Positions 49,416 to 63,682 of a DNA stretch of 64,000 nt are shown one piece after another. The position numbers and the translations under genes were made by a program. Under the pieces are notes generated by a model. The model was given only the letters and a program-made list of their open reading frames with translations. It did no database searches and was not told the origin of the DNA. The stretch is from Pseudomonas sp. GD04019 (GTDB taxonomy: Bacteria; Pseudomonadota; Gammaproteobacteria; Pseudomonadales; Pseudomonadaceae), in contig NZ_JAOEEA010000006.1 in assembly GCF_029837695.1 (NCBI RefSeq), forward strand, positions 186,001 to 250,000, written 5' to 3'. Position 1 is the first letter of the stretch. Every line of letters begins with the position of its first letter.

Positions 49416-52936
<3,521 letters not shown>

Positions 52937-52946
52937 TCAGTGGCGA

Positions 52947-54050
52947 TTACAGACGCATCGGCATAACGACGTAAGAGGAGTCGTCATTACCGGCTTCCTG
53001 CACCAGGGCACTGCTGTTGGCATCGGAGAGAATCAGGCGTACCTGCTCGGTGGTCATAACACCCAGCACGTCGAGCAGGTAGCTGACGTTGAACCCGATC
53101 TCCAGGGAGCCACCGTTGTAGTCGACTACCACTTCCTCTTCGGCCTCTTCCTGCTCCGGGTTGTTGGCCTGGATTTTCAGCAGGCCGCTGGCCAGCTGCA
53201 GGCGAATGCCACGGTACTTCTCGTTGGACAGGATCGCGGTACGGCTGAAGGCTTCGCGTAGGGCCTGCCGATCGCCAATCACCAGCTTGTCACCACCGCG
53301 GGGCAGCACACGCTCGTAGTCCGGGAATTTGCCATCCACCAGCTTGGAGGTGAAGGTGAACTCGCCGGTGGTGGCACGAATATGGTTGGCGCCCAGCACG
53401 ATGGCCACCTCGCCGTCCTGCTCGGTGAGCAGACGAGCCAGCTCCAGAATGCCTTTACGCGGCACGATGACCTGGTGCTTCTCGGTATGCTCGATGGCCG
53501 CTTCCATGGCGCACATGGCCAGACGGTGACCGTCGGTGGCGACGGCGCGCAGCACGCCGGTCTGCACTTCGATCAGCATGCCATTGAGGTAGTAGCGCAC
53601 GTCCTGCTGGGCCATGGCGAAGCTGGTACGTTCGATCAGACGGCGCAGCTTGCTCTGCACCAGGCTGAAGGTCAGCGAACCCGGGCCTTCCTCGACGGTG
53701 GGGAAATCGTTGGCCGGCAGGGTCGACAGGGTGAAGCGGCTGCGCCCGGCTTTGACCACCAGCTTCTGCTCGTCGACGCGGATATCGATCAGCACGTCGC
53801 TAGGCAGACTCTTGCAGATGTCCATCAACTTGCGCGCGGGGACGGTGATCTCACCCGGCTCGGCGCTGTGTTCGAGAGTGACGCGACCAACCAGTTCGAC
53901 TTCCAGGTCGGTGCCGGTCAGCGACAGCTGCTGGCCTTCCACTACCAGCAACACGTTCGACAGAACCGGCAGGGTCTGGCGGCGTTCGACGACGCCGGCG
54001 ACCAGTTGCAGGGGTTTCAACAGGGCTTCGCGTTGAATGGTGAAATGCAT
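52947..54050 (-). CDS. dnaN: DNA polymerase III beta sliding clamp
   Basis: 367-residue three-domain clamp (each about 120 residues). It begins MHFTIQREALLKPLQLVAGV and has RRQTLPVLSNVLL and the C-terminal ending ALVQEAGNDDSSYVVMPMRL. Normal length. It follows dnaA by 31 nt and is part of the dnaA-dnaN-recF-gyrB unit. Confidence 0.98.
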   Translation of the reverse strand: MHFTIQREALLKPLQLVAGVVERRQTLPVLSNVLLVVEGQQLSLTGTDLEVELVGRVTLEHSAEPGEITVPARKLMDICKSLPSDVLIDIRVDEQKLVVKAGRSRFTLSTLPANDFPTVEEGPGSLTFSLVQSKLRRLIERTSFAMAQQDVRYYLNGMLIEVQTGVLRAVATDGHRLAMCAMEAAIEHTEKHQVIVPRKGILELARLLTEQDGEVAIVLGANHIRATTGEFTFTSKLVDGKFPDYERVLPRGGDKLVIGDRQALREAFSRTAILSNEKYRGIRLQLASGLLKIQANNPEQEEAEEEVVVDYNGGSLEIGFNVSYLLDVLGVMTTEQVRLILSDANSSALVQEAGNDDSSYVVMPMRL

Positions 54051-54081
54051 GGTCTCGTCCCTTGCCTTGTGGGCTGCGTAT

Positions 54082-55527
54082 TCAGGTGGTCAGGGTGCGC
54101 AGCAGGTTCTTGTAGTCCTCGCGGATGTCCGCGTCGGCTTCGCGCAATTCTGCAATCTTACGACAGGCGTGCAGTACTGTGGTGTGGTCTCTTCCGCCAA
54201 AAGCATCGCCGATTTCCGGCAGGCTGTGGTTGGTCAATTCTTTCGACAAAGCCATGGCCACCTGGCGTGGTCGCGCCACCGAACGGGAGCGTCGCTTGGA
54301 GAGCAGATCGGCAATCTTGATCTTGTAGTACTCGGCCACGGTGCGCTGGATATTGTCCACGCTCACCAGCTTGTCCTGCAGGGCCAGCAGATCCTTCAGC
54401 GACTCGCGGATCAGCTCGATGCTGATCGGCTGGTTGGTGAAGTGCGAGTGGGCGATCACCCGTTTCAGCGCGCCTTCTAGTTCGCGCACGTTGGAGCGGA
54501 TGCGCTGGGCAATGAAGAAGGCGGCGTCATGCGGCAAATCAACCTTGGTCTGCTCGGCCTTCTTCATCAGGATGGCCACGCGGGTCTCCAGCTCCGGTGG
54601 CTCGACGGCCACTGTCAGGCCCCAGCCGAAACGCGACTTCAGGCGCTCTTCCAGGCCTTCGATTTCCTTCGGATAGCGGTCGCTGGTGAGAATCACCTGC
54701 TGGCCACCCTCGAGCAACGCGTTGAAGGTGTGGAAGAACTCCTCCTGGGAGCGCTCTTTCTTGGCGAAGAACTGGATGTCGTCGATCAGCAAGGCGTCGA
54801 CCGAACGGTAGAAGCGCTTGAACTCGTTGATCGCGTTGAGCTGCAGCGCCTTGACCATGTCGGCCACGAAGCGCTCGGAATGCAGGTACACGACCTTGGC
54901 GTTGGGGTTCTTCTTCAGCAGGTGGTTGCCCACCGCGTGCATCAGGTGGGTCTTGCCCAGACCGACGCCACCATAAAGGAAGAGCGGGTTGTAGCCGTGC
55001 TTGAGATTGTCCGCCACCTGCCAGGCCGCGGCACGCGCCATCTGGTTGGACTTACCCTCGACGAAGTTCTCGAAAGTGAAGGTGCGATTCAGGTAGCTGG
55101 TGTGCTTCAGCGCCCCCTCCACCTGCACGGTCCGCTCGGCCGGACGGCTTGCCGCTGGAACCGGAGGAGCACTGCTCAGCGGATCATTGCTCTGGGGATC
55201 GTGCGGCTCCGCCATAGGAGCGGCAGCTACCGGCGCACTACTAATAGGAGGTGTCGGCGCGGCCATACGCGGAGCGGCACTGCGCTTGCTGCCAATCAGC
55301 AGGGACAGCGCGGGTGCCAGACCATTTGCGCGCTCGGCCAGCAGCTCGAGCAGACGCACCATGTACTTCTCGTTGACCCAGTCGAGCACGAAGCGATTAG
55401 GCGCATAGACGCGCAGCTCGTCGCCCGCGGATTCCACCTGCAAGGGGCGGATCCAGGTATTGAATTGTTGGGCGGGCAACTCGTCGCGAAGCAGCTCCAC
55501 ACACTGCTGCCAAAGTTCTACGGACAC
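54082..55527 (-). CDS. dnaA: Chromosomal replication initiator protein DnaA
   Basis: 481-residue initiator ATPase. Domain I (about 1-90) begins [20 protein letters not shown] and is followed by a Pro/Ala/Ser-rich linker. The AAA+ domain has [16 protein letters not shown] (about residue 185) and Walker [14 protein letters not shown]. The C-terminal DnaA-box-binding signature is [19 protein letters not shown]. The start is GTG 55527 with GGGG upstream. It faces the oriC gap at 55528-56054. Confidence 0.98.
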   Translation of the reverse strand: MSVELWQQCVELLRDELPAQQFNTWIRPLQVESAGDELRVYAPNRFVLDWVNEKYMVRLLELLAERANGLAPALSLLIGSKRSAAPRMAAPTPPISSAPVAAAPMAEPHDPQSNDPLSSAPPVPAASRPAERTVQVEGALKHTSYLNRTFTFENFVEGKSNQMARAAAWQVADNLKHGYNPLFLYGGVGLGKTHLMHAVGNHLLKKNPNAKVVYLHSERFVADMVKALQLNAINEFKRFYRSVDALLIDDIQFFAKKERSQEEFFHTFNALLEGGQQVILTSDRYPKEIEGLEERLKSRFGWGLTVAVEPPELETRVAILMKKAEQTKVDLPHDAAFFIAQRIRSNVRELEGALKRVIAHSHFTNQPISIELIRESLKDLLALQDKLVSVDNIQRTVAEYYKIKIADLLSKRRSRSVARPRQVAMALSKELTNHSLPEIGDAFGGRDHTTVLHACRKIAELREADADIREDYKNLLRTLTT

Positions 55528-56054
55528 TGATATCCCCTGGGATCGCTACGGTCGGCGAAGCTAAAAATCAGCGAGCATTGTAGCCCCGGGGTCACGAGTT
55601 ATCCACACGAATGCGCGATTTCAACCGAGGAAAATCAAGGATTTATTTATGTTTCCACTATTCCCAGATGATTTTTGAAAGGCTGTGGATAAAGGTAACT
55701 AAAGACTGGGTAAAAGCTTGGGCGTAACCTCGTGGAAAAACCGTCTGTGGGTAAATCGGCGATTCCTGCACAGGCCTTGCACCTGCTGCGAACATCCAGC
55801 GCACCGCTTGCCGACAGCCTTATCCTTCGATGAACACCAATCTTGACGCGACCTGCAGCGACTTCTCCACAGGCGGAACAGGCGCTATTAAGTTTTAACA
55901 AAACAAGCTCTTTAAAGAATTTCTTTCCTTTTATCCTTCTTTATCCATTCCAAGCTGGTTGGAAATTGACCTGAGGCCTCGGTTTCACTAGAATCGCCGG
56001 TCTCTTTAAACGGGGGCCATTTCCGGCTCCTTCGAACCATCCAGGTAGATCACC
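55528..56054. other. oriC: Replication origin oriC (dnaA-rpmH gap)
   Basis: 527-bp gap without a gene. Perfect DnaA boxes: 55599-55607 (plus) and 55684-55692 (minus). Near matches: 55746-55754 (minus, TTACCCACA) and 55863-55871 (plus, TTCTCCACA). Weak TTATCC sites occur at 55931 and 55941. AT-rich tracts near 55635-55660 and 55885-55945 could serve as unwinding elements. The position between dnaA and rpmH matches the known Pseudomonas origin. It also contains the rpmH promoter. Confidence 0.85.
55966..55994 (+). promoter_or_regulatory. Sigma-70 promoter for rpmH-rnpA
   Basis: TTGACC (55966-55971), exact 17-bp spacer, TAGAAT (55989-55994), 60 bp upstream of the rpmH ATG. Confidence 0.8.
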
Positions 56055-56189
56055 ATGAAACGCACTTTCCAACCCAGTACCCTCAAGCGCGCTCGCACCC
56101 ATGGTTTCCGCGCTCGCATGGCCACCAAGAACGGCCGTGCCGTCCTGTCGCGTCGTCGCGCCAAGGGCCGCAAGCGTCTGACCGTCTGA
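56055..56189 (+). CDS. rpmH: 50S ribosomal protein L34
   Basis: 44-residue very basic ribosomal protein: [20 protein letters not shown] at the start, then [20 protein letters not shown]. Conserved length. The first gene right of oriC, it is transcribed away from the origin with rnpA 13 nt downstream. Confidence 0.98.
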   Translation: MKRTFQPSTLKRARTHGFRARMATKNGRAVLSRRRAKGRKRLTV

Positions 56190-56202
56190 TAAACCGGAAC
56201 GG

Positions 56203-56598
56203 ATGGTGAGTCGAGACTTCAGCCGGGAAAAGCGTCTGCTAACCCCCCGGCACTTCAAGGCAGTTTTCGACTCACCGAGCGGCAAGGCACCCGGCAAGAA
56301 CGTCCTGCTCCTCGCGCGTGCCAACGATCTCGACCATCCCCGCCTGGGGCTGGTGATCGGCAAGAAAAGCGTCAAGCTCTCCGTCGAGCGCAACCGTCTG
56401 AAACGCCTGATCCGGGATTCCTTCCGGCTCAACCAGGAGTTGCTGGCTGGTATGGACATTGTCGTGGTGGCACGCAAGGGCCTTGGCGATCTGGACAATC
56501 CGGAACTGCATCAGCAGTTCGGCAAACTCTGGAAACGCCTCGCCAAGCAGCGTCCCGACGCCGCACCTCCCGGGGTAAGCGACAGCCCCCATGCGTAA
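56203..56598 (+). CDS. rnpA: Ribonuclease P protein component
   Basis: 131-residue basic protein cofactor of RNase P. It has [20 protein letters not shown] and the RNR motif [19 protein letters not shown] 56203 (VSRDFSREK) matches the usual start. It overlaps yidD by 8 nt. Confidence 0.96.
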   Translation: MVSRDFSREKRLLTPRHFKAVFDSPSGKAPGKNVLLLARANDLDHPRLGLVIGKKSVKLSVERNRLKRLIRDSFRLNQELLAGMDIVVVARKGLGDLDNPELHQQFGKLWKRLAKQRPDAAPPGVSDSPHA

Positions 56599-56827
56599 AC
56601 TGGCGATCCTTCCGATCCAGTTCTACCGCTACGCCATCAGCCCCTTGATGGCCAGTCACTGTCGCTTCTACCCCAGCTGCTCCTGCTACATGCAACAGGC
56701 CATCGAAACCCATGGCGTGTTGCATGGCGGTTGGCTCGGCCTGCGTCGGCTGGGCCGCTGCCACCCCTGGAATCCCGGTGGTTACGACCCGGTTCCGCCT
56801 CCTTCCTCCTCTTCGATGACCGAGTAA
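56591..56827 (+). CDS. yidD: Membrane protein insertion efficiency factor YidD
   Basis: 78-residue membrane-associated helper of YidC. It has [20 protein letters not shown] with conserved Cys residues and [20 protein letters not shown]. Coupled to rnpA (8-nt overlap), with yidC starting 3 nt after its stop. Confidence 0.95.
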   Translation: MRKLAILPIQFYRYAISPLMASHCRFYPSCSCYMQQAIETHGVLHGGWLGLRRLGRCHPWNPGGYDPVPPPSSSSMTE

Positions 56828-56830
56828 TCC

Positions 56831-58501
56831 ATGGACATCCAACGCTCGATCCTGCTCGTCGCCCTGGCCATCGTGTCCTACCTGATGGTTCTGCAGTGGA
56901 ACGAGGACTACGGCCAGGCCGCCATTCCGGCCAGTGCCAGCGCTACCGTCGGCGGCAAACCCTCGACGGACCTGCCGGACGTACCGACCAGCAATGCCGC
57001 GGACGACGTGCCGACCGCCAATGGCGAGGCCAATCCGCAGCTGGCCGCACCGGCCGTGGTCAGCGACGAGCTGATCCGCGTGAAGACCGACGTCCTGGAA
57101 CTGGCAATCGATCCGAAGGGCGGCGACATCGTCCAGCTGACCCTGCCGAAGTACCCGCGTCGCCAGGATCATCCGGAAGTACCGTTCCAGCTGTTCGACA
57201 ACGGCGGCGAGCGTACCTACCTAGCGCAGAGCGGCCTGATCGGCAGCAACGCCCCGGACAAATCCAGCGGCCGTGCCCTGTGGAGCAGCGACAAGCGCAG
57301 CTATGAACTGGCCGAAGGTCAGGACCAGCTGGTGGTCGAGCTCACCTATGCCGAAGCCGGCGTCAACTACGTCAAGCGCTTCAGCTTCGAGCGCGGCCAG
57401 TACGACCTGGGCGTCACCTACAAGGTCGACAACCAGAGCGGTCAGGCCTGGAGCGGCAACTTCTACGCCCAGCTCAAGCGCGACAACAGCGCCGATCCTT
57501 CGTCCACCACCGCCACCGGCACCGCGACCTATCTGGGCGCCGCCCTGTGGACCGCCGAAGAGCCTTACAAAAAGGTGAACATGGGCGACATGGACGACAA
57601 GAACCTGCGCGAGACGGTGCAAGGTGGCTGGGTCGCCTGGCTGCAGCACTACTTCGTCACCGCCTGGGTCGCCGACAAGGACGACAGCAACAGTGTGCAG
57701 ACCCGCAAGGACAGCCAGGGCAACTACATCATCGGCTTCACCGGTCCGCAGCTGAGCGTCGCCTCCGGCGCCAGCGCCGAAACCGGTGCCGTCCTGTATG
57801 CCGGTCCGAAGATCCAGGAACACCTTAAGCAGCTGTCCCCGGGTCTGGAGCTGACCGTCGACTACGGCATTCTGTGGTTCATCGCCCAGCCGATCTTCTG
57901 GCTGCTGGAACATATCCACAACCTGCTCGGTAACTGGGGCTGGTCGATCATCGTCCTGACCATCATCATCAAACTGGCGTTCTTCCCGCTCTCCGCCGCC
58001 AGCTACCGCTCCATGGCCCGCATGCGCGCCGTGTCGCCCAAGCTGGCCGCGCTGAAGGAACAGCATGGCGACGATCGCCAGAAGATGTCCCAGGCGATGA
58101 TGGAGCTGTACAAGAAGGAGAAGATCAACCCGCTCGGTGGTTGCCTGCCGATCCTGGTACAGATGCCGGTATTCCTGGCCCTCTACTGGGTGCTGCTGGA
58201 AAGCGTCGAGATGCGCCAGGCCCCGTGGCTGGGCTGGATCACCGACCTGTCGATCAAGGATCCGTTCTTCCTGCTGCCGATCATCATGGGCGCCACCATG
58301 TTCATCCAGCAGCGTCTGAACCCGACTCCTCCGGACCCCATGCAGGCCAAGGTGATGAAGCTGATGCCGATCATCTTCACCTTCTTCTTCCTCTGGTTCC
58401 CCGCCGGTCTGGTGCTGTACTGGGTGGTCAACAACGTCCTGTCCATCGCCCAGCAGTGGTACATTACCCGGCAGATCGAGGCCGCGACGGCGAAAGCCTG
58501 A
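56831..58501 (+). CDS. yidC: Membrane protein insertase YidC
   Basis: 556-residue insertase/foldase of the inner membrane. It has an N-terminal signal-anchor ([18 protein letters not shown]), a large periplasmic beta domain (about 50-335) and C-terminal insertase helices: [38 protein letters not shown] and [19 protein letters not shown]. It is followed by a terminator at 58522. Confidence 0.97.
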   Translation: MDIQRSILLVALAIVSYLMVLQWNEDYGQAAIPASASATVGGKPSTDLPDVPTSNAADDVPTANGEANPQLAAPAVVSDELIRVKTDVLELAIDPKGGDIVQLTLPKYPRRQDHPEVPFQLFDNGGERTYLAQSGLIGSNAPDKSSGRALWSSDKRSYELAEGQDQLVVELTYAEAGVNYVKRFSFERGQYDLGVTYKVDNQSGQAWSGNFYAQLKRDNSADPSSTTATGTATYLGAALWTAEEPYKKVNMGDMDDKNLRETVQGGWVAWLQHYFVTAWVADKDDSNSVQTRKDSQGNYIIGFTGPQLSVASGASAETGAVLYAGPKIQEHLKQLSPGLELTVDYGILWFIAQPIFWLLEHIHNLLGNWGWSIIVLTIIIKLAFFPLSAASYRSMARMRAVSPKLAALKEQHGDDRQKMSQAMMELYKKEKINPLGGCLPILVQMPVFLALYWVLLESVEMRQAPWLGWITDLSIKDPFFLLPIIMGATMFIQQRLNPTPPDPMQAKVMKLMPIIFTFFFLWFPAGLVLYWVVNNVLSIAQQWYITRQIEAATAKA

Positions 58502-58521
58502 GTCCGCTGAAGCTGCACAAG

Positions 58522-58543
58522 ACGCCCCCTCGTGGGGCGTTTT
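58522..58543 (+). terminator. Terminator after yidC
   Basis: ACGCCCC (58522-58528) pairs with GGGGCGT (58534-58540) across a 5-nt loop, followed by TTT. Confidence 0.75.
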
Positions 58544-58577
58544 GCTATCCGCAAGATATCCACAGTCGAGAATCGCT

Positions 58578-59945
58578 ATGACCAGCGCCCGTGAAACCAT
58601 CGCCGCCGTCGCCACCGCTCAAGGTCGCGGAGGAGTCGGCATCGTGCGGGTCTCCGGGCCGCGTGCTCGCGCCATTGGCATTACCCTGGCCGGCCTGGAA
58701 CCGAAGCCACGCCATGCCCATTACGGCCCCTGGCACGACGATGATGGCGATGTGATCGACCAGGGCCTGCTGCTGTTCTTCCCCGGTCCCAATTCCTTCA
58801 CCGGCGAAGACGTGCTTGAACTGCAGGGCCATGGCGGCCCGGTGGTGCTCGACATGCTGCTGCAGCGCTGCCTGCAGCTCGGTGCACGCCAGGCTCGACC
58901 GGGCGAGTTCAGCGAGCGTGCGTTTCTCAACGACAAGCTCGACCTGGCCCAGGCCGAGGCCATCGCTGACCTGATCGAGGCCAGCTCGACCCAGGCCGCG
59001 CGCAACGCCCTGCGCTCGCTACAGGGCGAGTTCTCGCGGCGGGTGCACGAGCTAACCGAGCGCCTGATCCAGCTGCGCATCTACGTCGAGGCGGCCATCG
59101 ACTTCCCCGAAGAAGAGATCGACTTCCTCGCCGACGGCCATGTGCTGAGCCAGCTGGACGGTGTGCGCGACTACTTATCCACAGTGCTGCGCGAAGCCGG
59201 TCAGGGCGCCCTGCTGCGCGACGGCATGAACGTGGTGATCGCCGGGCGCCCCAATGCGGGCAAGTCCAGCCTGCTCAACGCCCTGGCCGGACGCGAGGCG
59301 GCCATCGTCACTGATATCGCCGGTACTACCCGCGATGTGCTGCGCGAACATATCCACATCGACGGGATGCCGCTGCACGTGGTGGATACTGCCGGCCTGC
59401 GCGATACCGACGACCAGGTCGAGCGCATCGGCGTGGAACGTGCGCTCAAGGCCATCGGCGAGGCGGATCGGGTGTTGCTGGTGGTCGACTCCACCGCCCC
59501 GGAGGCTGCCGATCCCTTTGCCCTGTGGCCGGAGTTCCTCGACACCAAACCCGATCCGGCGCGGGTCACCCTGATCCGTAACAAGGCTGACCTGTCCACC
59601 GAGGCCATCGCGTTAGAAACCAGCGAAGATGGCCACGTGACCATCTCGCTGTCCGCCAAATCGGCCGAAGGGCTGGATCTGCTGCGCGAGCACCTTAAGG
59701 CCTGCATGGGTTTCGAGCAGACCGCCGAGAGCGGCTTCAGCGCCCGTCGTCGCCACCTGGAAGCACTGCGCCAGGCTCAGACCAGCCTCGAGCACGGCCG
59801 CAACCAGCTGACCCTGATGGGCGCCGGAGAGCTGCTGGCTGAGGACCTGCGTCAGGCGCAACAGGCGCTGGGCGAAATTACCGGTGCCTTCAGCTCGGAT
59901 GACCTGCTCGGACGCATCTTCTCCAGCTTCTGCATCGGTAAATAA
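58578..59945 (+). CDS. mnmE: tRNA modification GTPase MnmE
   Basis: 455-residue GTPase working with MnmG to make the cmnm5U34 wobble modification. The N-terminal formyl-THF domain ([20 protein letters not shown]) is followed by the G domain inserted in the helical domain: [16 protein letters not shown] (G1, about residue 224), DIAGTTRD (G2), DTAGLRDT (G3) and NKAD (G4). The C-terminal FCIGK carries the catalytic Cys. ATG 58578 gives the usual length. A perfect DnaA box lies within the gene at 59175-59183. Confidence 0.97.
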   Translation: MTSARETIAAVATAQGRGGVGIVRVSGPRARAIGITLAGLEPKPRHAHYGPWHDDDGDVIDQGLLLFFPGPNSFTGEDVLELQGHGGPVVLDMLLQRCLQLGARQARPGEFSERAFLNDKLDLAQAEAIADLIEASSTQAARNALRSLQGEFSRRVHELTERLIQLRIYVEAAIDFPEEEIDFLADGHVLSQLDGVRDYLSTVLREAGQGALLRDGMNVVIAGRPNAGKSSLLNALAGREAAIVTDIAGTTRDVLREHIHIDGMPLHVVDTAGLRDTDDQVERIGVERALKAIGEADRVLLVVDSTAPEAADPFALWPEFLDTKPDPARVTLIRNKADLSTEAIALETSEDGHVTISLSAKSAEGLDLLREHLKACMGFEQTAESGFSARRRHLEALRQAQTSLEHGRNQLTLMGAGELLAEDLRQAQQALGEITGAFSSDDLLGRIFSSFCIGK

Positions 59946-60331
59946 GCCTCCTGAACCCTGTGGAAAACCACGCCTGAGCCCGGTCTATAAGCCTGGTGAC
60001 AACGGGGTGGAAAACCAGCCTGTGCATAAATCACGTTTTCATCCACAGGCGTTATCCAGCTTGCCCAACGGATAGGGCCAGGAATGGCACAGCCTTATAC
60101 ATCGCTGCAGGCCTTGTTATCTGGAATCTGCAGCGATCTATCCACAGAAAAGCGCTGCACCATGAATAAACATAAAAACTAAGCTTTATAAGATTTCTCT
60201 CTTTTATTCTCTATTTTCCTGAAAGACATCAGTCTGGCTATTTTTTGTGCAGAAGGCTTCATTCGGCCAAGCCAACTCCCTATACTTGCCACCCCTTTCC
60301 AATCCCCCTTTTCTCAACAGGCACGAGGTGC
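59946..60331. other. DnaA-box-rich gap between mnmE and mnmG
   Basis: 386-bp non-coding region. It holds a TTATNCACA match at 60021-60029 (minus, TTATGCACA), one-mismatch boxes at 59959-59967 (minus), 60039-60047 (plus) and 60138-60146 (plus), and a weaker one at 60052. An AT-rich stretch follows at 60160-60235. In E. coli the gidA-mioC gap is oriC; here the main origin lies 4 kb away, so this may be a secondary DnaA-binding or regulatory site for mnmG. Confidence 0.55.
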
Positions 60332-62227
60332 GTGGTGGACTTCCCTTCCCGTTTTGACGTGATCGTGATCGGCGGCGGCCATGCCGGCACCGAGGCTGCG
60401 CTGGCAGCCGCACGCATGGGCGTGAAGACCCTGCTGCTGACCCACAACGTAGAAACCCTCGGCCAGATGAGCTGCAATCCCGCGATTGGCGGAATAGGTA
60501 AAAGCCACCTGGTCAAGGAAATCGATGCCCTCGGCGGCGCCATGGCCATCGCTACCGACAAGGGCGGCATCCAGTTCCGCGTGCTCAACAGCCGCAAGGG
60601 TCCGGCCGTACGCGCCACCCGCGCCCAGGCCGACCGCATCCTGTACAAGGCGGCGATCCGCGAGATCCTGGAAAACCAGCCGAACCTGTGGATATTCCAG
60701 CAAGCAGCTGACGACCTGATCGTCGAACAGGACCAGGTAAAGGGTGTGGTCACCCAGATGGGCCTGCGTTTCATGGCCGATTCAGTGGTACTGACCACCG
60801 GCACCTTCCTCGGCGGACTTATCCACATCGGTCTGCAGAACTACTCCGGCGGCCGCGCCGGCGATCCACCCTCGATCGCCCTGGCCAAGCGCCTGCGCGA
60901 GCTGCCGCTGCGTGTCGGCCGGCTGAAGACCGGCACCCCGCCGCGTATCGATGGCCGTTCGGTGGACTTCTCGGTGATGACTGAGCAGCCTGGTGACACG
61001 CCGATTCCGGTGATGTCCTTCCTCGGTAACAAGGACATGCATCCGCGGCAGATCAGCTGCTGGATGACCCATACCAACGCCCGTACCCACGAGATCATCG
61101 CCAGCAACCTCGATCGCTCGCCGATGTATTCCGGGGTGATCGAAGGCATCGGTCCGCGTTACTGCCCGTCGATCGAAGACAAGATCCACCGCTTCGCCGA
61201 CAAGGACAGCCACCAGGTGTTTATCGAGCCCGAGGGGCTCACAACGCATGAGCTGTACCCTAATGGCATCTCCACCTCGCTGCCGTTCGATGTGCAGCTG
61301 GAGATCGTGCGTTCGATCCGTGGCATGGAGAACGCCCATATCGTGCGTCCCGGCTACGCCATCGAGTACGACTACTTCGACCCGCGTGACCTCAAGTACA
61401 GCCTGGAGACCAAGGTCATCGGCGGCCTGTTCTTCGCCGGCCAGATCAACGGCACCACCGGTTACGAAGAAGCCGGCGCCCAGGGCCTGCTGGCCGGTGC
61501 CAACGCCGCACTGCGCGCGCAGGGCAAGGAAAGCTGGTGTCCGCGCCGCGACGAGGCCTACATCGGCGTGCTGGTCGACGACCTGATCACCCTGGGTACC
61601 CAGGAGCCGTATCGCATGTTCACCTCGCGCGCCGAATACCGGCTGATCCTGCGCGAGGACAATGCCGACCTGCGCCTGACCGAGAAGGGCCGTGAGCTGG
61701 GCCTGGTCGATGACGTGCGCTGGGCCGCCTTCGAAGCCAAGCGCGAGGGCATCGTCCAGGAAGAACAACGCCTGAAAAGCACCTGGGTGCGCCCGGGTAC
61801 GCCGCAGGGCGATGCCATCGTCGCGCGCTTCGGGACTCCACTCGCGCATGAGTACAATCTGCTCAACCTGCTGGCCCGTCCGGAGATCGACTATGCGGCC
61901 CTGGCCGAAGTGACCGAGGCGCCGCAGGTGGATGCCCAGGTCGCCGAGCAGGTTGAGATCAAGACCAAATACGCCGGCTATATCGATCGCCAGCAGGAAG
62001 AGATTGAGCGCCTGCGCGCCAGCGAGGACACCAGGCTGCCGGCCGATATCGACTACGCCGGCATCTCCGGTCTGTCCAAGGAGATCCAGCACAAGCTGGG
62101 CAATGCCCGCCCCGAGACGCTCGGCCAGGCCGGACGCATCCCGGGCGTGACCCCGGCGGCCATCTCCCTGCTGCTGATCCATCTGAAGAAGCGCAACGCC
62201 GGCCAGACCCTGGAGATCAGTGCCTGA
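60332..62227 (+). CDS. mnmG: tRNA uridine 5-carboxymethylaminomethyl modification enzyme MnmG (GidA)
   Basis: 631-residue FAD protein, partner of MnmE. It has the Rossmann motif [20 protein letters not shown], then [43 protein letters not shown] and the C-terminal [23 protein letters not shown] 60332 (VDFPSRF) is chosen by similarity; GTG 60335 is next to it, and the ATG at 60245 is far upstream in the non-coding gap. A perfect DnaA box lies at 60829-60837. Its stop overlaps rsmG (TGATG). Confidence 0.96.
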   Translation: MVDFPSRFDVIVIGGGHAGTEAALAAARMGVKTLLLTHNVETLGQMSCNPAIGGIGKSHLVKEIDALGGAMAIATDKGGIQFRVLNSRKGPAVRATRAQADRILYKAAIREILENQPNLWIFQQAADDLIVEQDQVKGVVTQMGLRFMADSVVLTTGTFLGGLIHIGLQNYSGGRAGDPPSIALAKRLRELPLRVGRLKTGTPPRIDGRSVDFSVMTEQPGDTPIPVMSFLGNKDMHPRQISCWMTHTNARTHEIIASNLDRSPMYSGVIEGIGPRYCPSIEDKIHRFADKDSHQVFIEPEGLTTHELYPNGISTSLPFDVQLEIVRSIRGMENAHIVRPGYAIEYDYFDPRDLKYSLETKVIGGLFFAGQINGTTGYEEAGAQGLLAGANAALRAQGKESWCPRRDEAYIGVLVDDLITLGTQEPYRMFTSRAEYRLILREDNADLRLTEKGRELGLVDDVRWAAFEAKREGIVQEEQRLKSTWVRPGTPQGDAIVARFGTPLAHEYNLLNLLARPEIDYAALAEVTEAPQVDAQVAEQVEIKTKYAGYIDRQQEEIERLRASEDTRLPADIDYAGISGLSKEIQHKLGNARPETLGQAGRIPGVTPAAISLLLIHLKKRNAGQTLEISA

Positions 62228-62874
62228 TGTCCGTGGTCACCCAACGCCATGCCGATGAACTCGCGCAGGGCGCGCAGACGCTCGGCGTAGCGCTCAGCGC
62301 CCAACAGCACGAACAGCTGCTCGGTTACCTGGCCCTGCTGATCAAGTGGAACAAGGCCTACAACCTGACCGCTGTGCGCAACCCGGACGAGATGGTCTCG
62401 CGCCATCTGCTCGACAGCCTCAGCGTCGTGCCCTTCGTCGCCCAGCATGGTGACAACTGGCTGGACGTCGGCAGTGGCGGCGGCATGCCTGGCATTCCGC
62501 TGGCCATCCTGTTCCCCGAGCGGCGCTTCACCCTGCTCGACTCCAACGGCAAGAAGACCCGCTTCCTCACCCAGGTGAAGCTGGAGCTCAAGCTGGCCAA
62601 CCTGGAAGTTATCCACAGCCGGGTCGAGGAGTTCCGTCCGCAGGTCCCGTTCAGCGGCATCTGCTCGCGCGCCTTCAGCTCGCTGCAGGACTTCACCGAC
62701 TGGACCCGCCATCTGGGCAACGCCGATACCCACTGGCTGGCGATGAAGGGTGTGCAGCCCGACGACGAGCTGCAAGCGTTGCCGGCGGACTTCCGTCTGC
62801 AAAGCTGCGATGTGCTCAAGGTTCCCGGTTGCCAAGGCCAGCGTCACCTGTTGATACTGCGTCGCTCGGTCTAG
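62227..62874 (+). CDS. rsmG: 16S rRNA (guanine-527-N7)-methyltransferase RsmG (GidB)
   Basis: 215-residue SAM methyltransferase. It has [29 protein letters not shown], motif [18 protein letters not shown] and [20 protein letters not shown]. It is coupled to mnmG; parA begins 11 nt after its stop. A perfect DnaA box at 62609-62617 lies within it. Confidence 0.97.
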   Translation: MSVVTQRHADELAQGAQTLGVALSAQQHEQLLGYLALLIKWNKAYNLTAVRNPDEMVSRHLLDSLSVVPFVAQHGDNWLDVGSGGGMPGIPLAILFPERRFTLLDSNGKKTRFLTQVKLELKLANLEVIHSRVEEFRPQVPFSGICSRAFSSLQDFTDWTRHLGNADTHWLAMKGVQPDDELQALPADFRLQSCDVLKVPGCQGQRHLLILRRSV

Positions 62875-62885
62875 GGGGAAGCAAG

Positions 62886-63674
62886 ATGGCCAAGGTATTC
62901 GCGATCGCCAATCAGAAAGGCGGGGTCGGCAAGACCACCACCTGCATCAACCTGGCCGCCTCGCTGGTCGCGACCAAGCGCCGCGTGCTGCTGATCGATC
63001 TCGATCCACAGGGCAACGCCACCATGGGCAGTGGTGTGGATAAGCAGGCCCTGGAGCACTCCATCTACGACGTGCTGATCGGTGAGAGCACCGTCGGCGA
63101 GGCCATGCAGTTCTCCGAGCATGGCGGCTACCAGCTGCTGCCGGCCAACCGCGACCTCACTGCTGCCGAAGTCGCACTGCTCGAGATGAAGATGAAGGAG
63201 AGCCGCCTGCGCTATGCCCTGGCGCCGATCCGCGAGAACTACGACTACATCCTCATCGACTGCCCGCCGGCGCTGTCGATGCTCACGGTCAACGCCCTGG
63301 TCGCCGCCGACGGCGTGATCATCCCCATGCAGTGCGAGTACTACGCACTGGAGGGTCTGACCGACCTGATGAACAGCATCCAGCGCATCGGCTCGCTGCT
63401 CAACCCGAGCCTGAAGATCGAAGGCCTGCTGCGCACCATGTACGACCCGCGCATCAGCCTGACCAACGATGTCAGCGCCCAGCTCAAGGAGCACTTCGGC
63501 GAGCAGCTGTACGACGTGGTCATCCCGCGCAACGTGCGCCTGGCCGAGGCGCCCAGCTTCGGCATGCCGGCGCTGGCCTACGACAAGCAATCCCGTGGCG
63601 CCATCGCCTACCTGGCCCTGGCCGGCGAACTGGTACGCCGCCAGCGCTCCGCCGCGAAAACCGCAACCGCATAA
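62886..63674 (+). CDS. parA: Chromosome partitioning ATPase ParA (Soj)
   Basis: 262-residue Walker-type ATPase driving segregation of the ParB-parS complex. It has the deviant Walker A KGGVGKTTTCINLAASL (about residues 11-27), LIDLDPQGNAT and DCPPALSMLTVNAL. ATG 62886 follows GGGGGAAG. A perfect DnaA box lies at 63035-63043. parB follows after 8 nt. Confidence 0.97.
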   Translation: MAKVFAIANQKGGVGKTTTCINLAASLVATKRRVLLIDLDPQGNATMGSGVDKQALEHSIYDVLIGESTVGEAMQFSEHGGYQLLPANRDLTAAEVALLEMKMKESRLRYALAPIRENYDYILIDCPPALSMLTVNALVAADGVIIPMQCEYYALEGLTDLMNSIQRIGSLLNPSLKIEGLLRTMYDPRISLTNDVSAQLKEHFGEQLYDVVIPRNVRLAEAPSFGMPALAYDKQSRGAIAYLALAGELVRRQRSAAKTATA

Positions 63675-63682
63675 GGAATCCC

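Noticed and set aside
60245..60331. N-terminal extension of mnmG from ATG 60245
   Set aside because: The extension has no similarity to MnmG and lies in the DnaA-box gap; GTG 60332 restores the known start.
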